From JAFAGX01 sp035623335 (GTDB lineage: Bacteria; Acidobacteriota; Terriglobia; Terriglobales; Acidobacteriaceae), in the NCBI GenBank assembly GCA_035623335.1, contig DASPTQ010000124.1, forward strand, positions 1 to 64,000: a DNA stretch of 64,000 bases. The letters run 5' to 3'. Each line of letters starts with the position of its first letter. Within the stretch, counting starts at the first letter, position 1. Under the pieces are notes generated by a model that saw only the letters and a list, made by a program, of their open reading frames with translations, was not told the DNA's origin and ran no database searches. The translations under genes and the position numbers were made by a program. This document shows positions 17,287 to 26,352 of this stretch, piece by piece.

Positions 17287-20200
17287 CTAGAAAGCGAACT
17301 TTGCGCCCAGCTGAATGGAACGCGGTCCACCCGAGCCGACGGCGGGATTGGCAGCCGCGATGTCCGGGGTCGCGCAGCCGCAGCCGAAGCTGGCCGCCGA
17401 AGGATCGTTCAGGCCGAACCCGTTCTGCCCGCCATAAGGATTGGCAAAGTTTGGATGATTGAAGATGTTGAAAAACTCAGCCCGGAACTGAAGACGGTAG
17501 CGCTCGCCGAAGTAGAAGTTCTTGGCCAGGGAGAAATCGAATCCCTTGAAGCCGGAATCGGGAAATATGTTTCGCCCCATGGTGCCGAAGTGGCCGAGGG
17601 GTGGGGGATTCAGGAAGGAGTGTCCTTTGGCGTAGCACCCAAAATCGGCCAGGGAAGTCGTGGCCGGTCCACCCGCTTTTCCGCCATCGAGCGCTAAGGC
17701 CTGAGCATTGCAGGCGGGATTGCTGGTCGGACTCGCCGGGTTCTGACTTCCGGGGAAGAACGGAAGCGGTGTCGGGCCCGACTTGAAATCGTCAGGCTGG
17801 CCATAGAAGTCCCAGCGGATCGGTTCATTGGCGGGCGGACTGACCGGCAGGGGACCCACCCCGGCGGCGTCGGTTCCCTCGTCCATGACACCCCATTTCT
17901 GCGGCGTCTGCAGGTTGATGATCGAGTTAATCTCCCAACCCTCGAGCATCTGAGCGTAACCCTGGCGGCCGGGAATGGTGTAGGTGAGCGAGATGGTCAA
18001 GCGGTTTCGGATATCGAAATCGCTGTTCGCGTATTCGTTCGCCAGATTGTAGGAGTTCTGCGGTAGCCCCGATCCGTAGCCAAAGTCCCAGTTCGCGCTT
18101 ACGTTATCGAGCGCATGCGAATAGGTGTACCCGGCGACCATGCTCAGGCCATGATAGTTGCGGGCATTCAAGGTCACCTGCAAGGCGTCGTAATTGGACA
18201 GGTAGACATTTCCCATCTGGAAGATGTTGCTGAGGTAATTAAACTTGGCGTTGTACGGTCGCGCGTCCTGATCGCAGTTGGGATCGGTGTTACACGCCGG
18301 CGAATAGTCGGTGCCCACGGGCGGCTGGTTGATATCCCGAGTTCCCATGAGGTTCGACCCGTGGTTGCCCACGTAGGCGGCCTCCATCGACAGGTTGGGC
18401 GTGAAGGCGTGCTGCAGGTTCAAGGTCCAAGTCCACACGTACGGGGTGGTGAGATTGTGGGCCACCGACATGATGGGGCACGAATTGGGATAGGTGCAAT
18501 TGACCGAGGTGCCGTAGAGCGGTCCGTACTTAGCGTCCCAAGTATTGGGGTAGGTCAAGAAATTCTTGACCGTGACGTTGCCGGTTGTAATCGTTCCCCC
18601 GGAGGTCTGGCCGGCGGCGTTGATCGGCGCCCCGGTCGGAACGCTCCCCGGTCCAAAGGAATTGTTGAAGGCAATGAAGGATTGCCAGTTGACGGTTTCG
18701 TAGAGGAGCCCCCCTCCCGCGCGGAGCACCGTCCTTCCGTTGCCCAAGATGTCCCAGGCAAAGCCCAGGCGCGGGCCGAAGTTCGAGTAATCGGGGTTAT
18801 ACAGATTGCCGATCTGATGACCCACCTGCACCATGCCTCGCTCGGGATCGAAATTCCCCAGCAGATTGTTGGCCTCCTGGACCACCGAGCTGTATTCATA
18901 GCGAATACCCAGGTTGACGGTCAGATTCTTGGTGGCCCGCCAGTCATCCTGAAAAAACAGGCCATACGACCAGTTGTGCAGGTGCAAGGTGGGATTTCCC
19001 ACTTCGGCGCTCGACTTGAACACCGCTCCCGCGAAGAAGTCCTCGAGTTGGCTCGACAAAATAGGCGGATTAGTTGCGGGCGGGGGGCCGGGACTCGCAA
19101 CCCCGCCGAGGAAGGTGATGCTGCCGCGGGCGTTGCCATAGGCCGCATTGGTCACTTTGTTGTGATGGAGCTCGCCGCCGAACTTCAGGGCGTGCTTGCC
19201 GGCGGTATAGAAGACGTGATCGGAAACCTGGGTGATCGAATCCGGCCCCTGGAACTTCGGCCATTTGAAACCGCCCAGGCCGGGGAAAAAGTAACCTCCG
19301 AAGCCAATGCGCGGCAGGCCGCCGGTGTACGGACCACTGACCCCTGTATCCAAACCGTAGGCGGAGGCTGGCGTGTTCAGGTCTCCGGGCAGGGTGGGTT
19401 GGTACAACCGGTTGTAACCGAAGCGAACTTCGTTCACCCAACGGGAGCTGGGAGTCCAAATCCAGCTGCCCCCCGCGACCTGCGCCCGGGTGTGAATATC
19501 GGAAAGCCATTTCTGCTGCAGTTCGGGGAAATCTTCGACGGTTCCCGAGTTGTTGCCGAAGAAGTACTCGCCGTTGATGGTATGGCGCGGGTTCAGGAGG
19601 ACATCGACCTTGGCGACCACATTGTCCGAGTGCACGTTGTTGTCAAACCCGTTCGGGATACCGATGGCCTGGCTGGCGCTGAGCGCGGTCCCAATATTGG
19701 TCTGATTGTTGGTGGGAAAGCCGGTGCCGTTGCACGTGCCCGAGAGCGAACATCCAGAAATGTTCAGGCTGGCGGGACTTACGACGGCCTTGAAGAGCGC
19801 TGCGCCCGGCTCCAGAAGATCCGCGATCGCATCGGGAATACTGTCGGCGCAATCGCCCGAAAAGCCAAACGAACAAGTCCCGTTCGGTGCCATGTGCTTC
19901 ATCGATGGACTGGTGACGCCGCCATAGGAGTTGCCGACGTCGTAGCGCTGGCCTTCGTAGGCACCGAAGAAAAACGCCTTGTCCTTAACGATGGCGCCAC
20001 CCAGGCTGCCGCCAAACTGCTCGAGCGAGCGCTGCAATTTCGGCGCCGGCACCTGGTTGAAGTAATTGCGCGCGTCCATGACTCCATCACGGCCAAAGCC
20101 AAAAGCCGTGCCGTGCAAACTGTTGGTGCCGCTCTTCAGACCCACGTTAACGACGGCTCCCGGTTTCCATCCGTAATCGGCGGGAGGGTTCTGCTGCAGG

Positions 20201-20919
20201 TTGAATTCCTGAATGGCGTCAATCGGAAGAATGGTGGCGGAGTCGCCCGCGATACCGGCTCCGTTGACGATGGCTTGACCTGAATAGGGCTCGCTGTTGA
20301 ACAGCCCCTCGACGAAGTAGGCGTTGTCTTCTGCCCGGAGCCCATTGGCGCTGGTCGTGGAGAAGCCGCCGCCAGGGTACCGCATCACGCCGGGACGCAG
20401 TTGCAACAGGTTTTCGTAGTTGCGGCCGCTGAGCGGCAGGTCGTTGATTTCCTGATTGCTGAGGGTCCCGCCCAGTGTGGACGAGGTGGTATTCACCAAA
20501 GGAACCTCTCCCGTGATGGTCACGGTCTCGGTCACCTCTCCTGGCTGCAGGGCGAAATCGGCGCGTACGTCGGTGGCGACTTCGAGCTGGAGACTCCGCC
20601 TTTCTACCGTCTTGAATCCCTTCGCCTGCACGCGGATCTGGTAGGACCCGGGTTGAAGATCGGCGGCCACATAGGCTCCGGACTCATCGGTCGTCAACGC
20701 GCGCGAGGTGCCCCGTTGCATATCGGTTATCACAAGGCTCGCGCCGGCAACCGCCGCTCCGCCCGGATCGGTCACCGTCCCCAAAATACGCCCCGTGATG
20801 TTTTGAGCCGCCGCCGACAAGGAGAGCGCGAGCAGCAGGCAGTGAACAAGAAGGATGGAACGGGGAGCCGCGGAAGTCAGTCGACCGGAGGGAACGGCAC
20901 AGACCATGCGCAATAGCAT
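17287..20919 (-). CDS. Oar-like TonB-dependent outer-membrane receptor
   Basis: A 1,210-residue outer-membrane transporter expected to import a bulky substrate with TonB energy. A signal peptide (about residues 1-38, ending LSAAAQ) precedes a carboxypeptidase-regulatory-like beta-sandwich (about 40-125, GTVTDPGGAAVAGASLVITD). A plug domain follows (about 130-240, INDLPLSGRNYENLLQLRPGV), then a long barrel ending in the aromatic FAF. GGAGGAG lies four bases before the ATG. This architecture is greatly expanded in Acidobacteria and related to myxobacterial Oar. It is divergent from the FadR-type regulator, shares an operator motif with it, and probably serves the same catabolic module. A 722-codon frame on the other strand is a shadow. 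Confidence 0.93.
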   Translation of the reverse strand: MLLRMVCAVPSGRLTSAAPRSILLVHCLLLALSLSAAAQNITGRILGTVTDPGGAAVAGASLVITDMQRGTSRALTTDESGAYVAADLQPGSYQIRVQAKGFKTVERRSLQLEVATDVRADFALQPGEVTETVTITGEVPLVNTTSSTLGGTLSNQEINDLPLSGRNYENLLQLRPGVMRYPGGGFSTTSANGLRAEDNAYFVEGLFNSEPYSGQAIVNGAGIAGDSATILPIDAIQEFNLQQNPPADYGWKPGAVVNVGLKSGTNSLHGTAFGFGRDGVMDARNYFNQVPAPKLQRSLEQFGGSLGGAIVKDKAFFFGAYEGQRYDVGNSYGGVTSPSMKHMAPNGTCSFGFSGDCADSIPDAIADLLEPGAALFKAVVSPASLNISGCSLSGTCNGTGFPTNNQTNIGTALSASQAIGIPNGFDNNVHSDNVVAKVDVLLNPRHTINGEYFFGNNSGTVEDFPELQQKWLSDIHTRAQVAGGSWIWTPSSRWVNEVRFGYNRLYQPTLPGDLNTPASAYGLDTGVSGPYTGGLPRIGFGGYFFPGLGGFKWPKFQGPDSITQVSDHVFYTAGKHALKFGGELHHNKVTNAAYGNARGSITFLGGVASPGPPPATNPPILSSQLEDFFAGAVFKSSAEVGNPTLHLHNWSYGLFFQDDWRATKNLTVNLGIRYEYSSVVQEANNLLGNFDPERGMVQVGHQIGNLYNPDYSNFGPRLGFAWDILGNGRTVLRAGGGLLYETVNWQSFIAFNNSFGPGSVPTGAPINAAGQTSGGTITTGNVTVKNFLTYPNTWDAKYGPLYGTSVNCTYPNSCPIMSVAHNLTTPYVWTWTLNLQHAFTPNLSMEAAYVGNHGSNLMGTRDINQPPVGTDYSPACNTDPNCDQDARPYNAKFNYLSNIFQMGNVYLSNYDALQVTLNARNYHGLSMVAGYTYSHALDNVSANWDFGYGSGLPQNSYNLANEYANSDFDIRNRLTISLTYTIPGRQGYAQMLEGWEINSIINLQTPQKWGVMDEGTDAAGVGPLPVSPPANEPIRWDFYGQPDDFKSGPTPLPFFPGSQNPASPTSNPACNAQALALDGGKAGGPATTSLADFGCYAKGHSFLNPPPLGHFGTMGRNIFPDSGFKGFDFSLAKNFYFGERYRLQFRAEFFNIFNHPNFANPYGGQNGFGLNDPSAASFGCGCATPDIAAANPAVGSGGPRSIQLGAKFAF

Positions 20920-20939
20920 AGGACTCCTCCAAGCTAGGC

Positions 20940-20979
20940 TGGTCCGACAGCCATACCACTATCAGAGAAATAGTGTCAA
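20940..20979 (-). promoter_or_regulatory. promoter and FadR-type operator of the TonB receptor
   Basis: Reading the minus strand, TTGACA (20974-20979) is followed after 18 bases by an extended -10 (TG-G-TATGGC, 20950-20955). Overlapping the start region is CTGTCGGACCA, i.e. TGGTCCGACAG at 20940-20950 on the plus strand. This matches five of the six fixed positions of the FadR/FCD-type operator TnGTnnnACnA. The position suggests repression by the neighbouring regulator. An inverted repeat CACTAT/ATAGTG also lies in the spacer. Confidence 0.55.
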
Positions 20980-21068
20980 GCAAATTCATTTCTTCGCTCC
21001 CAGGCAGGGACAACCATTGGAACTAACCGGGGCGGGCTATTGCTCCCAAAATAGGCCTAGGGCGGGGG

Positions 21069-21108
21069 TTGCACAATAGCAGAGGCTGTAGTCTAATTGG
21101 TCATACCA
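21069..21108 (+). promoter_or_regulatory. promoter and perfect FadR-type operator of the catabolic operon
   Basis: TTGCAC (21069-21074) and TCTAAT (21092-21097) are spaced by 17 bases and form a plausible sigma-70 promoter. Directly after the -10 lies TGGTCATACCA (21098-21108), a perfect inverted repeat TGGT-CAT-ACCA that fits the FadR/FCD operator pattern exactly. Autorepression of the regulator gene and its operon is inferred. The remaining part of the 318-base divergent gap (20920-21237) shows no gene. Confidence 0.6.
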
Positions 21109-21237
21109 CCATACCGGTACAAATCCGTGCCCTCGGTTGAACAATCGCGCCTGCATCCTGTGGATCTGCGGTATAGTAGCCGGACCAAAGCAGGCGTGTC
21201 GGATGCCTTCGTGCCACACCGTGTGGGGGTCAGGTCT

Positions 21238-21957
21238 GTGTACAAGCAGGTTCGCGCCTCACGGCTTTACGAGCAAATCGTTCAGCAAATCGAAGAATCC
21301 ATCGTTAAGGGCGATCTGAAGCCGGGCGATCAGCTGCCGGCGGAGCGGGAGTTGGCGCAGCGTTTCGGCGTCAGCCGCACCGCGGTGCGCGAAGCGGTGA
21401 AAGCCTTGCGCGAAAAAGGTCTGGTGGAAGCCTATTCGGGCCGGGGGACTTTCGTCACCGACGGCACCACCCAGGCGGTACGCCAGTCGCTCGACCTGAT
21501 GATCAAGATCGGGCAGGCCGACGGCTTTCATCATCTGGCGGAAGTGCGGACCATTCTCGAGCCCGAGATTGCTGCCCTGGCCGCCGTGCGGGTGCAGGAG
21601 TCAGAACTGGCCACGATGCGCGAAGCGGTTGCCATGATGGACCGCGCCCGACACGACCCGGACGCCTATATCGAAGCCGACCTAGATTTTCATCTGGCTT
21701 TGGCCGAGGGTGCGGCCAACCCGCTCATTCTTTCCTTGCTCGATTCGATCGTCGGAATCCTGCGCGAGCAGCGCTTGCGCATCTTCCGTGTTCCTGGGGG
21801 CCCGGACCGGGGTCAGATTCATCACAAACAAATCCTCGCTGCCGTAGAAAGGCGCGATCCAGAAGCAGCCCGTGAGGCCATGCGAGACCACCTGGAGCAG
21901 GTGCGCAAGGACAGTCAAGCCCCGGTGGCCAAAGGCTCGTCTGAGGTCAAGCAATAG
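21238..21957 (+). CDS. GntR-family transcriptional regulator, FadR/FCD subfamily
   Basis: Ligand-responsive dimeric repressor. The open frame starts at 21097, inside the promoter, so the likely start is GTG 21238 (a G-rich ribosome-binding region lies upstream), giving 239 residues. The N-terminal winged helix is complete (LPAERELAQRFGVSRTAVREAVKAL, then the wing SGRGTFV). The C-terminal FCD domain (about residues 85-225) has the metal-site pattern: Asp and His in DLDFHLALAEG, then His in the later QIHHKQIL and MRDHLEQV helices. It is the first gene of the rightward cluster and presumably controls both divergent promoters. FCD domains usually bind small carboxylic acids. Confidence 0.9.
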   Translation: MYKQVRASRLYEQIVQQIEESIVKGDLKPGDQLPAERELAQRFGVSRTAVREAVKALREKGLVEAYSGRGTFVTDGTTQAVRQSLDLMIKIGQADGFHHLAEVRTILEPEIAALAAVRVQESELATMREAVAMMDRARHDPDAYIEADLDFHLALAEGAANPLILSLLDSIVGILREQRLRIFRVPGGPDRGQIHHKQILAAVERRDPEAAREAMRDHLEQVRKDSQAPVAKGSSEVKQ

Positions 21958-21996
21958 TCAACCGCGGTTGGGATGCGAAACCAGGAGGCAGTTGCC

Positions 21997-22902
21997 GTGG
22001 CGAAACTCGGATTCATCGGCCTGGGAACGATGGGCAGCCAAATGGTCGACCGCCTTCTCGGCAAGGGACATACCGTCACCGGCTACAACCGCACTCGCGC
22101 CAAGGCCGAGTGGCTGATCGAGAAAGGTATGCAGTGGGCGGACTCGCCGCGAGCCGTTGCCGCTGCTTCCGACAACACCTTCGCGATGGTCACCAACGCC
22201 GCTGCTCTCGATGCGGTCACCGAAGGCCCCGAGGGACTGCTGGCCGGCCTGAGTCCGGGCAAGATCTTCATCGACATGAGCACGGTGAGCCCCACGGTTA
22301 GCCGCGCCTTGGTGGCCAAAGTTCGCGCGCTCGGCGCCGACATGGTCGATGCACCGGTCTCGGGCAGCGTGATCACGCTGCTCCAGGGCAAATTATCGGT
22401 CATGGTCGGCGGACGGAAGGAAACCTTTGACCAGATCCTGCCCCTGCTCTCCGACCTTGGATCGAAAGTTACGCACGTTGGCGACAACGGTCTTGCGCTG
22501 GCGATGAAGATCGCCACCAACCTCAGCCTGGCGGTGCAGATGCTCGCATTTTCCGAAGGCGTCCTGCTGGCGGAAAAAAGCGGCATCGCCCGCGAAGTTG
22601 CCGTGGATGTGCTTACCCACAGCGCCATCGCTTCTCCCATGATTCAATATCGCGGCCCGTTCGTCCTCGGCCAGCCCGAACAGGCCTGGTTTGACGTCAA
22701 CATGATGCAGAAGGACATGGTGCTGGCCATGGAGCTTGGCCGACAACTCGACGTGCCCCTGCCGACGACGGCGGTGAGCAACGAATTTCTGACGGCCGCC
22801 CGCGGCATGGGCTGGGTGAAATACGATTTCGCCTGCATGTTCGACGTGCTGGCTCGGATGGCGGGAGTGACCACCCCGGTCAACAGCGGAGCCCGCCAGT
22901 GA
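21997..22902 (+). CDS. NAD(P)-dependent beta-hydroxyacid dehydrogenase (3-hydroxyisobutyrate dehydrogenase family)
   Basis: Oxidises a beta-hydroxy acid to the semialdehyde, or reduces the reverse. An ATG at 21973 is in frame, but GTG 21997 has AGGAGG eight bases upstream and puts the protein start right at the Rossmann fold, giving 301 residues. Visible motifs are the dinucleotide loop GFIGLGTMGSQM, the substrate-binding DAPVSGS, and the catalytic Lys in ALAMKIATNLSL. The C-terminal all-alpha domain is intact. Family members act on 3-hydroxyisobutyrate, tartronate semialdehyde, glyoxylate or gamma-hydroxybutyrate, and the exact substrate cannot be read from sequence. Its last four bases overlap the E1-alpha start. 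Confidence 0.88.
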   Translation: MAKLGFIGLGTMGSQMVDRLLGKGHTVTGYNRTRAKAEWLIEKGMQWADSPRAVAAASDNTFAMVTNAAALDAVTEGPEGLLAGLSPGKIFIDMSTVSPTVSRALVAKVRALGADMVDAPVSGSVITLLQGKLSVMVGGRKETFDQILPLLSDLGSKVTHVGDNGLALAMKIATNLSLAVQMLAFSEGVLLAEKSGIAREVAVDVLTHSAIASPMIQYRGPFVLGQPEQAWFDVNMMQKDMVLAMELGRQLDVPLPTTAVSNEFLTAARGMGWVKYDFACMFDVLARMAGVTTPVNSGARQ

Positions 22903-23903
22903 CCACCGCTACCTCCAAGTCGCGAGCCGGTCGCAACCTCGCGACGGAGAAACAACTCTGGATCCGTGCCTACCGCCAGATGATCCGCATCCGGTTTTTT
23001 GAGGAGCAGGTCAACGAACTCTACACCCGCGCTCTGATGCCCGGGCTGGCTCATCTTTACAGCGGGGAAGAAGCCGTGGCCGTGGGCGTTTGCGAAGCCC
23101 TGCGGCTCGACGACTACATCACCAGCACCCACCGCGGCCACGGACACTGCCTGGCCAAGGGTGCTTCCCCGGACCGCATGTTCGCCGAGTTGCTGGGCAA
23201 GGAGGCCGGTTATTGCCGGGGCAAAGGCGGATCCATGCACATCGCCGATCCCGCCACCGGCAACCTGGGGGCGAATGCCATTGTGGGTGGCAGCGTGGGC
23301 ATTGCGACGGGCGCGGCGTTCGCCGCCAAGCGTGTGGGTAACGGGCGCGTCGCCGTTTGTTTCTTTGGCGAAGGCGCACTCGGTCAGGGATCTCTTTACG
23401 AGGTCATGAATCTGGCGCAACTCTGGAAGCTGCCCGTCGTCTATGTCTGCGAAAACAATCTCTACAACGAATATACCCACTACACGGAAACCACCGCGGG
23501 TACGATCCTGGGAAGGGCCCAGGCCTTCGGACTCGAGGCGACGGTGGTCGACGGACAGGACGTGCGCGTGGTGCACGAAACCGCCCTACGGCTGGTAACC
23601 CGCGCCCGCTCGGGCGAAGGGCCTGCGTTCCTTGAGGCCGACACCTATCGCTACAGCGGGCATCATGTGGGCGACATCAACCGCGAATACTACCGCTCGA
23701 AGCAGGAAGAGCAATACTGGAAAGGCGAACGCGACCCCATCCAGCTGCATGGCAACTGGCTGATCGAGCAGGGTTGTGCCGATCGCGAATCCTTGCAGCA
23801 AATCGCCGCGGAGGCCCGCGCCGAGATGGAGGCCGCGGTGAAATTCGCCATGGCTGCGCCCTATCCCGGTGCCGAGCAGGTCGATGAGGACGTCTATGCC
23901 TGA
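22899..23903 (+). CDS. thiamine-diphosphate-dependent 2-oxoacid dehydrogenase E1 alpha subunit
   Basis: Decarboxylating subunit of a pyruvate/acetoin/branched-chain type dehydrogenase complex, 334 residues. It starts at GTG 22899, overlapping the previous stop (GTGA). The thiamine-diphosphate motif runs from FGEGALGQGSLYEVMN to VCENN, and STHRGHGHCLAKG and RGKGGSMHI are the usual substrate and cofactor loops. It is closest in look to AcoA/PdhA-type alpha subunits. E1-beta starts eight bases before its end, so E1 alpha and beta are made as a coupled pair. A biological substrate other than pyruvate is likely given the context. Confidence 0.92.
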   Translation: MTTATSKSRAGRNLATEKQLWIRAYRQMIRIRFFEEQVNELYTRALMPGLAHLYSGEEAVAVGVCEALRLDDYITSTHRGHGHCLAKGASPDRMFAELLGKEAGYCRGKGGSMHIADPATGNLGANAIVGGSVGIATGAAFAAKRVGNGRVAVCFFGEGALGQGSLYEVMNLAQLWKLPVVYVCENNLYNEYTHYTETTAGTILGRAQAFGLEATVVDGQDVRVVHETALRLVTRARSGEGPAFLEADTYRYSGHHVGDINREYYRSKQEEQYWKGERDPIQLHGNWLIEQGCADRESLQQIAAEARAEMEAAVKFAMAAPYPGAEQVDEDVYA

Positions 23904-24885
23904 ACGCGAACTCACCTTCGCGCAGGCCGTGCGCGAGGCTCTCGCCGAGGAAATGCGTCAGGATCCGCGGGTCTGCATCTTCGGCGAAGATGTGGCCGAA
24001 GCGGGTACGCCTTTCAAGGTGCTCTCCGGACTGGTCGAGGAATTCGGCGCCGAGCGCGTCATCGACACGCCCATTTCCGAAGCCGGTTTTACCGGAATCG
24101 GCGTGGGAGCGGCCATGACCGGCCTGCGTCCGGTGGTCGATATCATGTTCGGCGATTTCCTCACCCTGGCCATGGATCAGATGGTCAACCAGGCCGCCAA
24201 AATCCACTACATGTCGGGCGGCCACTGGCGGGTACCCATGGTCCTGCGCACCACGCTGGGCGCAACCCGGCGTTCGGCGGCGCAGCACTCGCAGTCCTTG
24301 CATGCCTGGTTCAGCCATATTCCGGGATTGAAAGTGGTGCTGCCTTCGACGCCCTATGACGCAAAAGGCCTGCTCAAGGCGGCCATCCGTGACGAAAACC
24401 CGGTGGTCTTCTTCGAAGACAAAATGATGTACAAGCTGAAGGGCCCGGTTCCCGCCGAAGACTACACGATTCCGCTGGGCGTGGCCGACGTGAAGCGCGC
24501 CGGCCAGGACATCACCTTGATAGCCACCAGCAGCATGGTGCAGGTGGCGCTGGGCGCGGCGATTCGGCTGGAGCGAGAAGGCATCAGCGCCGAAGTGCTC
24601 GATCCACGCACGACCTGGCCGCTCGACGAGACGGCGATTGTGCAATCGGCCAAGAAAACATCGCGCGCGATCGTCCTCGACGAGGGCTACGGCCGATACG
24701 GTGTGGCATCGGAGATCGCGGCGGTGATTGCCGAAGGTGCCTTCTACGATTTGGACGCGCCCGTGAAACGCATGGGTGCCATGCAGGTCCCGATACCATT
24801 TTCTCCGCCGCTCGAAGACGCGACCGTGCCGACGGAGGAAGCGGTATGCGATGCGGCGAAGGCCATGTGTAGGCCCCGGGGCTAG
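23896..24885 (+). CDS. 2-oxoacid dehydrogenase E1 beta subunit
   Basis: Transketolase-like beta subunit that completes the E1 active site, 329 residues. The open frame reaches back to 23869, but ATG 23896 is favoured by a GAGG six bases upstream and by the product beginning MPERELTFAQAVREAL as in the family. The pyrimidine-binding domain (CIFGEDVAEAGTPFKV, then PISEAGFTGIGVG) is followed by the transketolase C-terminal domain (LIATSSMVQVAL, then DPRTTWPLDETAI). It overlaps the alpha gene by eight bases. After the stop there is a 73-base gap with a short direct repeat CTCGCGGCT before the M24 gene. Confidence 0.92.
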   Translation: MPERELTFAQAVREALAEEMRQDPRVCIFGEDVAEAGTPFKVLSGLVEEFGAERVIDTPISEAGFTGIGVGAAMTGLRPVVDIMFGDFLTLAMDQMVNQAAKIHYMSGGHWRVPMVLRTTLGATRRSAAQHSQSLHAWFSHIPGLKVVLPSTPYDAKGLLKAAIRDENPVVFFEDKMMYKLKGPVPAEDYTIPLGVADVKRAGQDITLIATSSMVQVALGAAIRLEREGISAEVLDPRTTWPLDETAIVQSAKKTSRAIVLDEGYGRYGVASEIAAVIAEGAFYDLDAPVKRMGAMQVPIPFSPPLEDATVPTEEAVCDAAKAMCRPRG

Positions 24886-24958
24886 CTACAAGTCGCGGGC
24901 GCCTCAACTGCGAAACTCGCGGCTCTTAGCTCGCGGCTAGAGGTTATAGGAGCTCATC

Positions 24959-26317
24959 ATGTCACTCAAAACTCACGGCACCATGGCGGTGGATTGGGAA
25001 GAACGGATTGATTTCGACCGGCTGCGGCGGGAGCGCCTTGCAAAAGCCAAGCAGCTGCTGGCCAAATCGTCGATGGGTTCGCTGCTCTGCTTCGACATGA
25101 ACAACGTGCGCTACTTGACCGCGACCCACATCGGATCGTGGGCCCAGGACAAGGCCAACCGATTCACCCTGCTGCCGCAAAACGACGAGCCCATTCTCTG
25201 GGATTTTGGATCGGCGGCGAAACATCACCAATTGTACTGCCCGTGGCTGGGGGAACGGTCACGGCCGGGCATTTCGATGCTGCGCGGCGCGATGACGCCG
25301 GAAATGGGCCGGGCGGAAGACGTCGCGAAAAAGATCCGCGTGGAACTCGAAATGCGCGGCTTGCACAAGGAACCCGTGGGCGTCGACATCATCGAACCAC
25401 CGGTTCTGTTTGCCCTCCAGAAAGCAGGCCTCGAAGTAGTCGACGGCCAGCCGCTCCTGTCGGAAGCGCGCGTGATCAAAACCCAGGATGAAATTTCCCT
25501 GCTCAATACTGCGGCCATGATGGTCGATGCGGCGTACGACGAACTCTACCGCACCATGAAGCCCGGCCTGCGGGAAAACCAGGCCGTCGGCCTGGTCAGC
25601 AAGGTTCTCTACGATCTGGGCTCGGAATATGTCGAGGCCGTGAACGCGATTTCCGGGGAGCGCTGCAACCCGCACCCGCACGTGTTCTCGGACCGCGTAT
25701 TGCGGCCGGGTGATCCTGTCTACTACGACATTCTTCACTCCTACATGGGATACCGGACCTGTTACTACCGCTGCTTCACCGTGGGCTACGCCTCGCACGC
25801 CATGGTCGATGCTTACAAACGCTGCCGTGAATATCTGGATGCGGCCATTGAACTGGTTCGCCCCGGCCGCACCACGGGGGAAATTGCCGCCGTCTGGCCG
25901 AAAGCGGAGGAGTTCGGCTTCCCCAATGAAGAAGCCTGCTTCGCCCTGCAGTACGGTCACGGCGTCGGGCTCGCCATCTGGGAAAAACCGGTGATCAGCC
26001 GCCTGGTGTCTTTCGAGCATCCGGTCGAGATAAAACCGGGAATGGTGTTCGCGCTCGAAACCTTCTGGCCCTCGACCGACGGCTGGAGCGCGGCGCGCAT
26101 CGAAGAGGAAATCGTGGTTACACCGACGGGGCACGAAGTCATCACCCGTTTCCCCGCGGAAGAGTTGCTGGTGGCGGGCGCGCACTATTTCACCGTCAAC
26201 GGTCCGCTGCCCACCACCCGAGAAAGCGAAGCTCCGCCGAGCGAGCGCGTGCTCGAAAGGATTGAGGCCAGCGCTAAAAGCGAGCGGGTAGGAGTTTCGA
26301 GCTCACGATCGCGATAA
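24959..26317 (+). CDS. M24-family (creatinase/prolidase-fold) protein with an altered metal site
   Basis: A 452-residue pita-bread-fold protein: creatinase-type N-domain (about 20-180) and M24 catalytic domain (about 185-410). The start is set by AGGAG six bases before ATG 24959. Of the five canonical metal ligands four are present: Asp257 (YYDILHSY), His334 (YGHGVGL), Glu367 (FALETF) and Glu382 (RIEEEIV). The second Asp, expected eleven residues after the first, is Cys268 (GYRTCYY). The enzyme may therefore bind one metal, use Cys as ligand, or work metal-free like creatinase. Its place between E1-beta and E2 implies C-N or related bond cleavage in the module's pathway rather than peptide turnover. 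The tail beyond about 425 is Ser/Glu rich. Confidence 0.85.
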   Translation: MSLKTHGTMAVDWEERIDFDRLRRERLAKAKQLLAKSSMGSLLCFDMNNVRYLTATHIGSWAQDKANRFTLLPQNDEPILWDFGSAAKHHQLYCPWLGERSRPGISMLRGAMTPEMGRAEDVAKKIRVELEMRGLHKEPVGVDIIEPPVLFALQKAGLEVVDGQPLLSEARVIKTQDEISLLNTAAMMVDAAYDELYRTMKPGLRENQAVGLVSKVLYDLGSEYVEAVNAISGERCNPHPHVFSDRVLRPGDPVYYDILHSYMGYRTCYYRCFTVGYASHAMVDAYKRCREYLDAAIELVRPGRTTGEIAAVWPKAEEFGFPNEEACFALQYGHGVGLAIWEKPVISRLVSFEHPVEIKPGMVFALETFWPSTDGWSAARIEEEIVVTPTGHEVITRFPAEELLVAGAHYFTVNGPLPTTRESEAPPSERVLERIEASAKSERVGVSSSRSR

Positions 26318-26352
26318 CGAAGAGGAAAGCCTTTCCGCAATAGCGAGCGCCT

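Noticed and set aside
18115..20283. 722-codon plus-strand frame
   Set aside because: It is antisense to the complete TonB receptor, whose domains are unmistakable; no motif is present in the plus-strand frame.
24886..24958. short direct repeat CTCGCGGCT between E1-beta and the M24 gene
   Set aside because: Two nine-base copies in a GC-rich spacer; too short to support an element.
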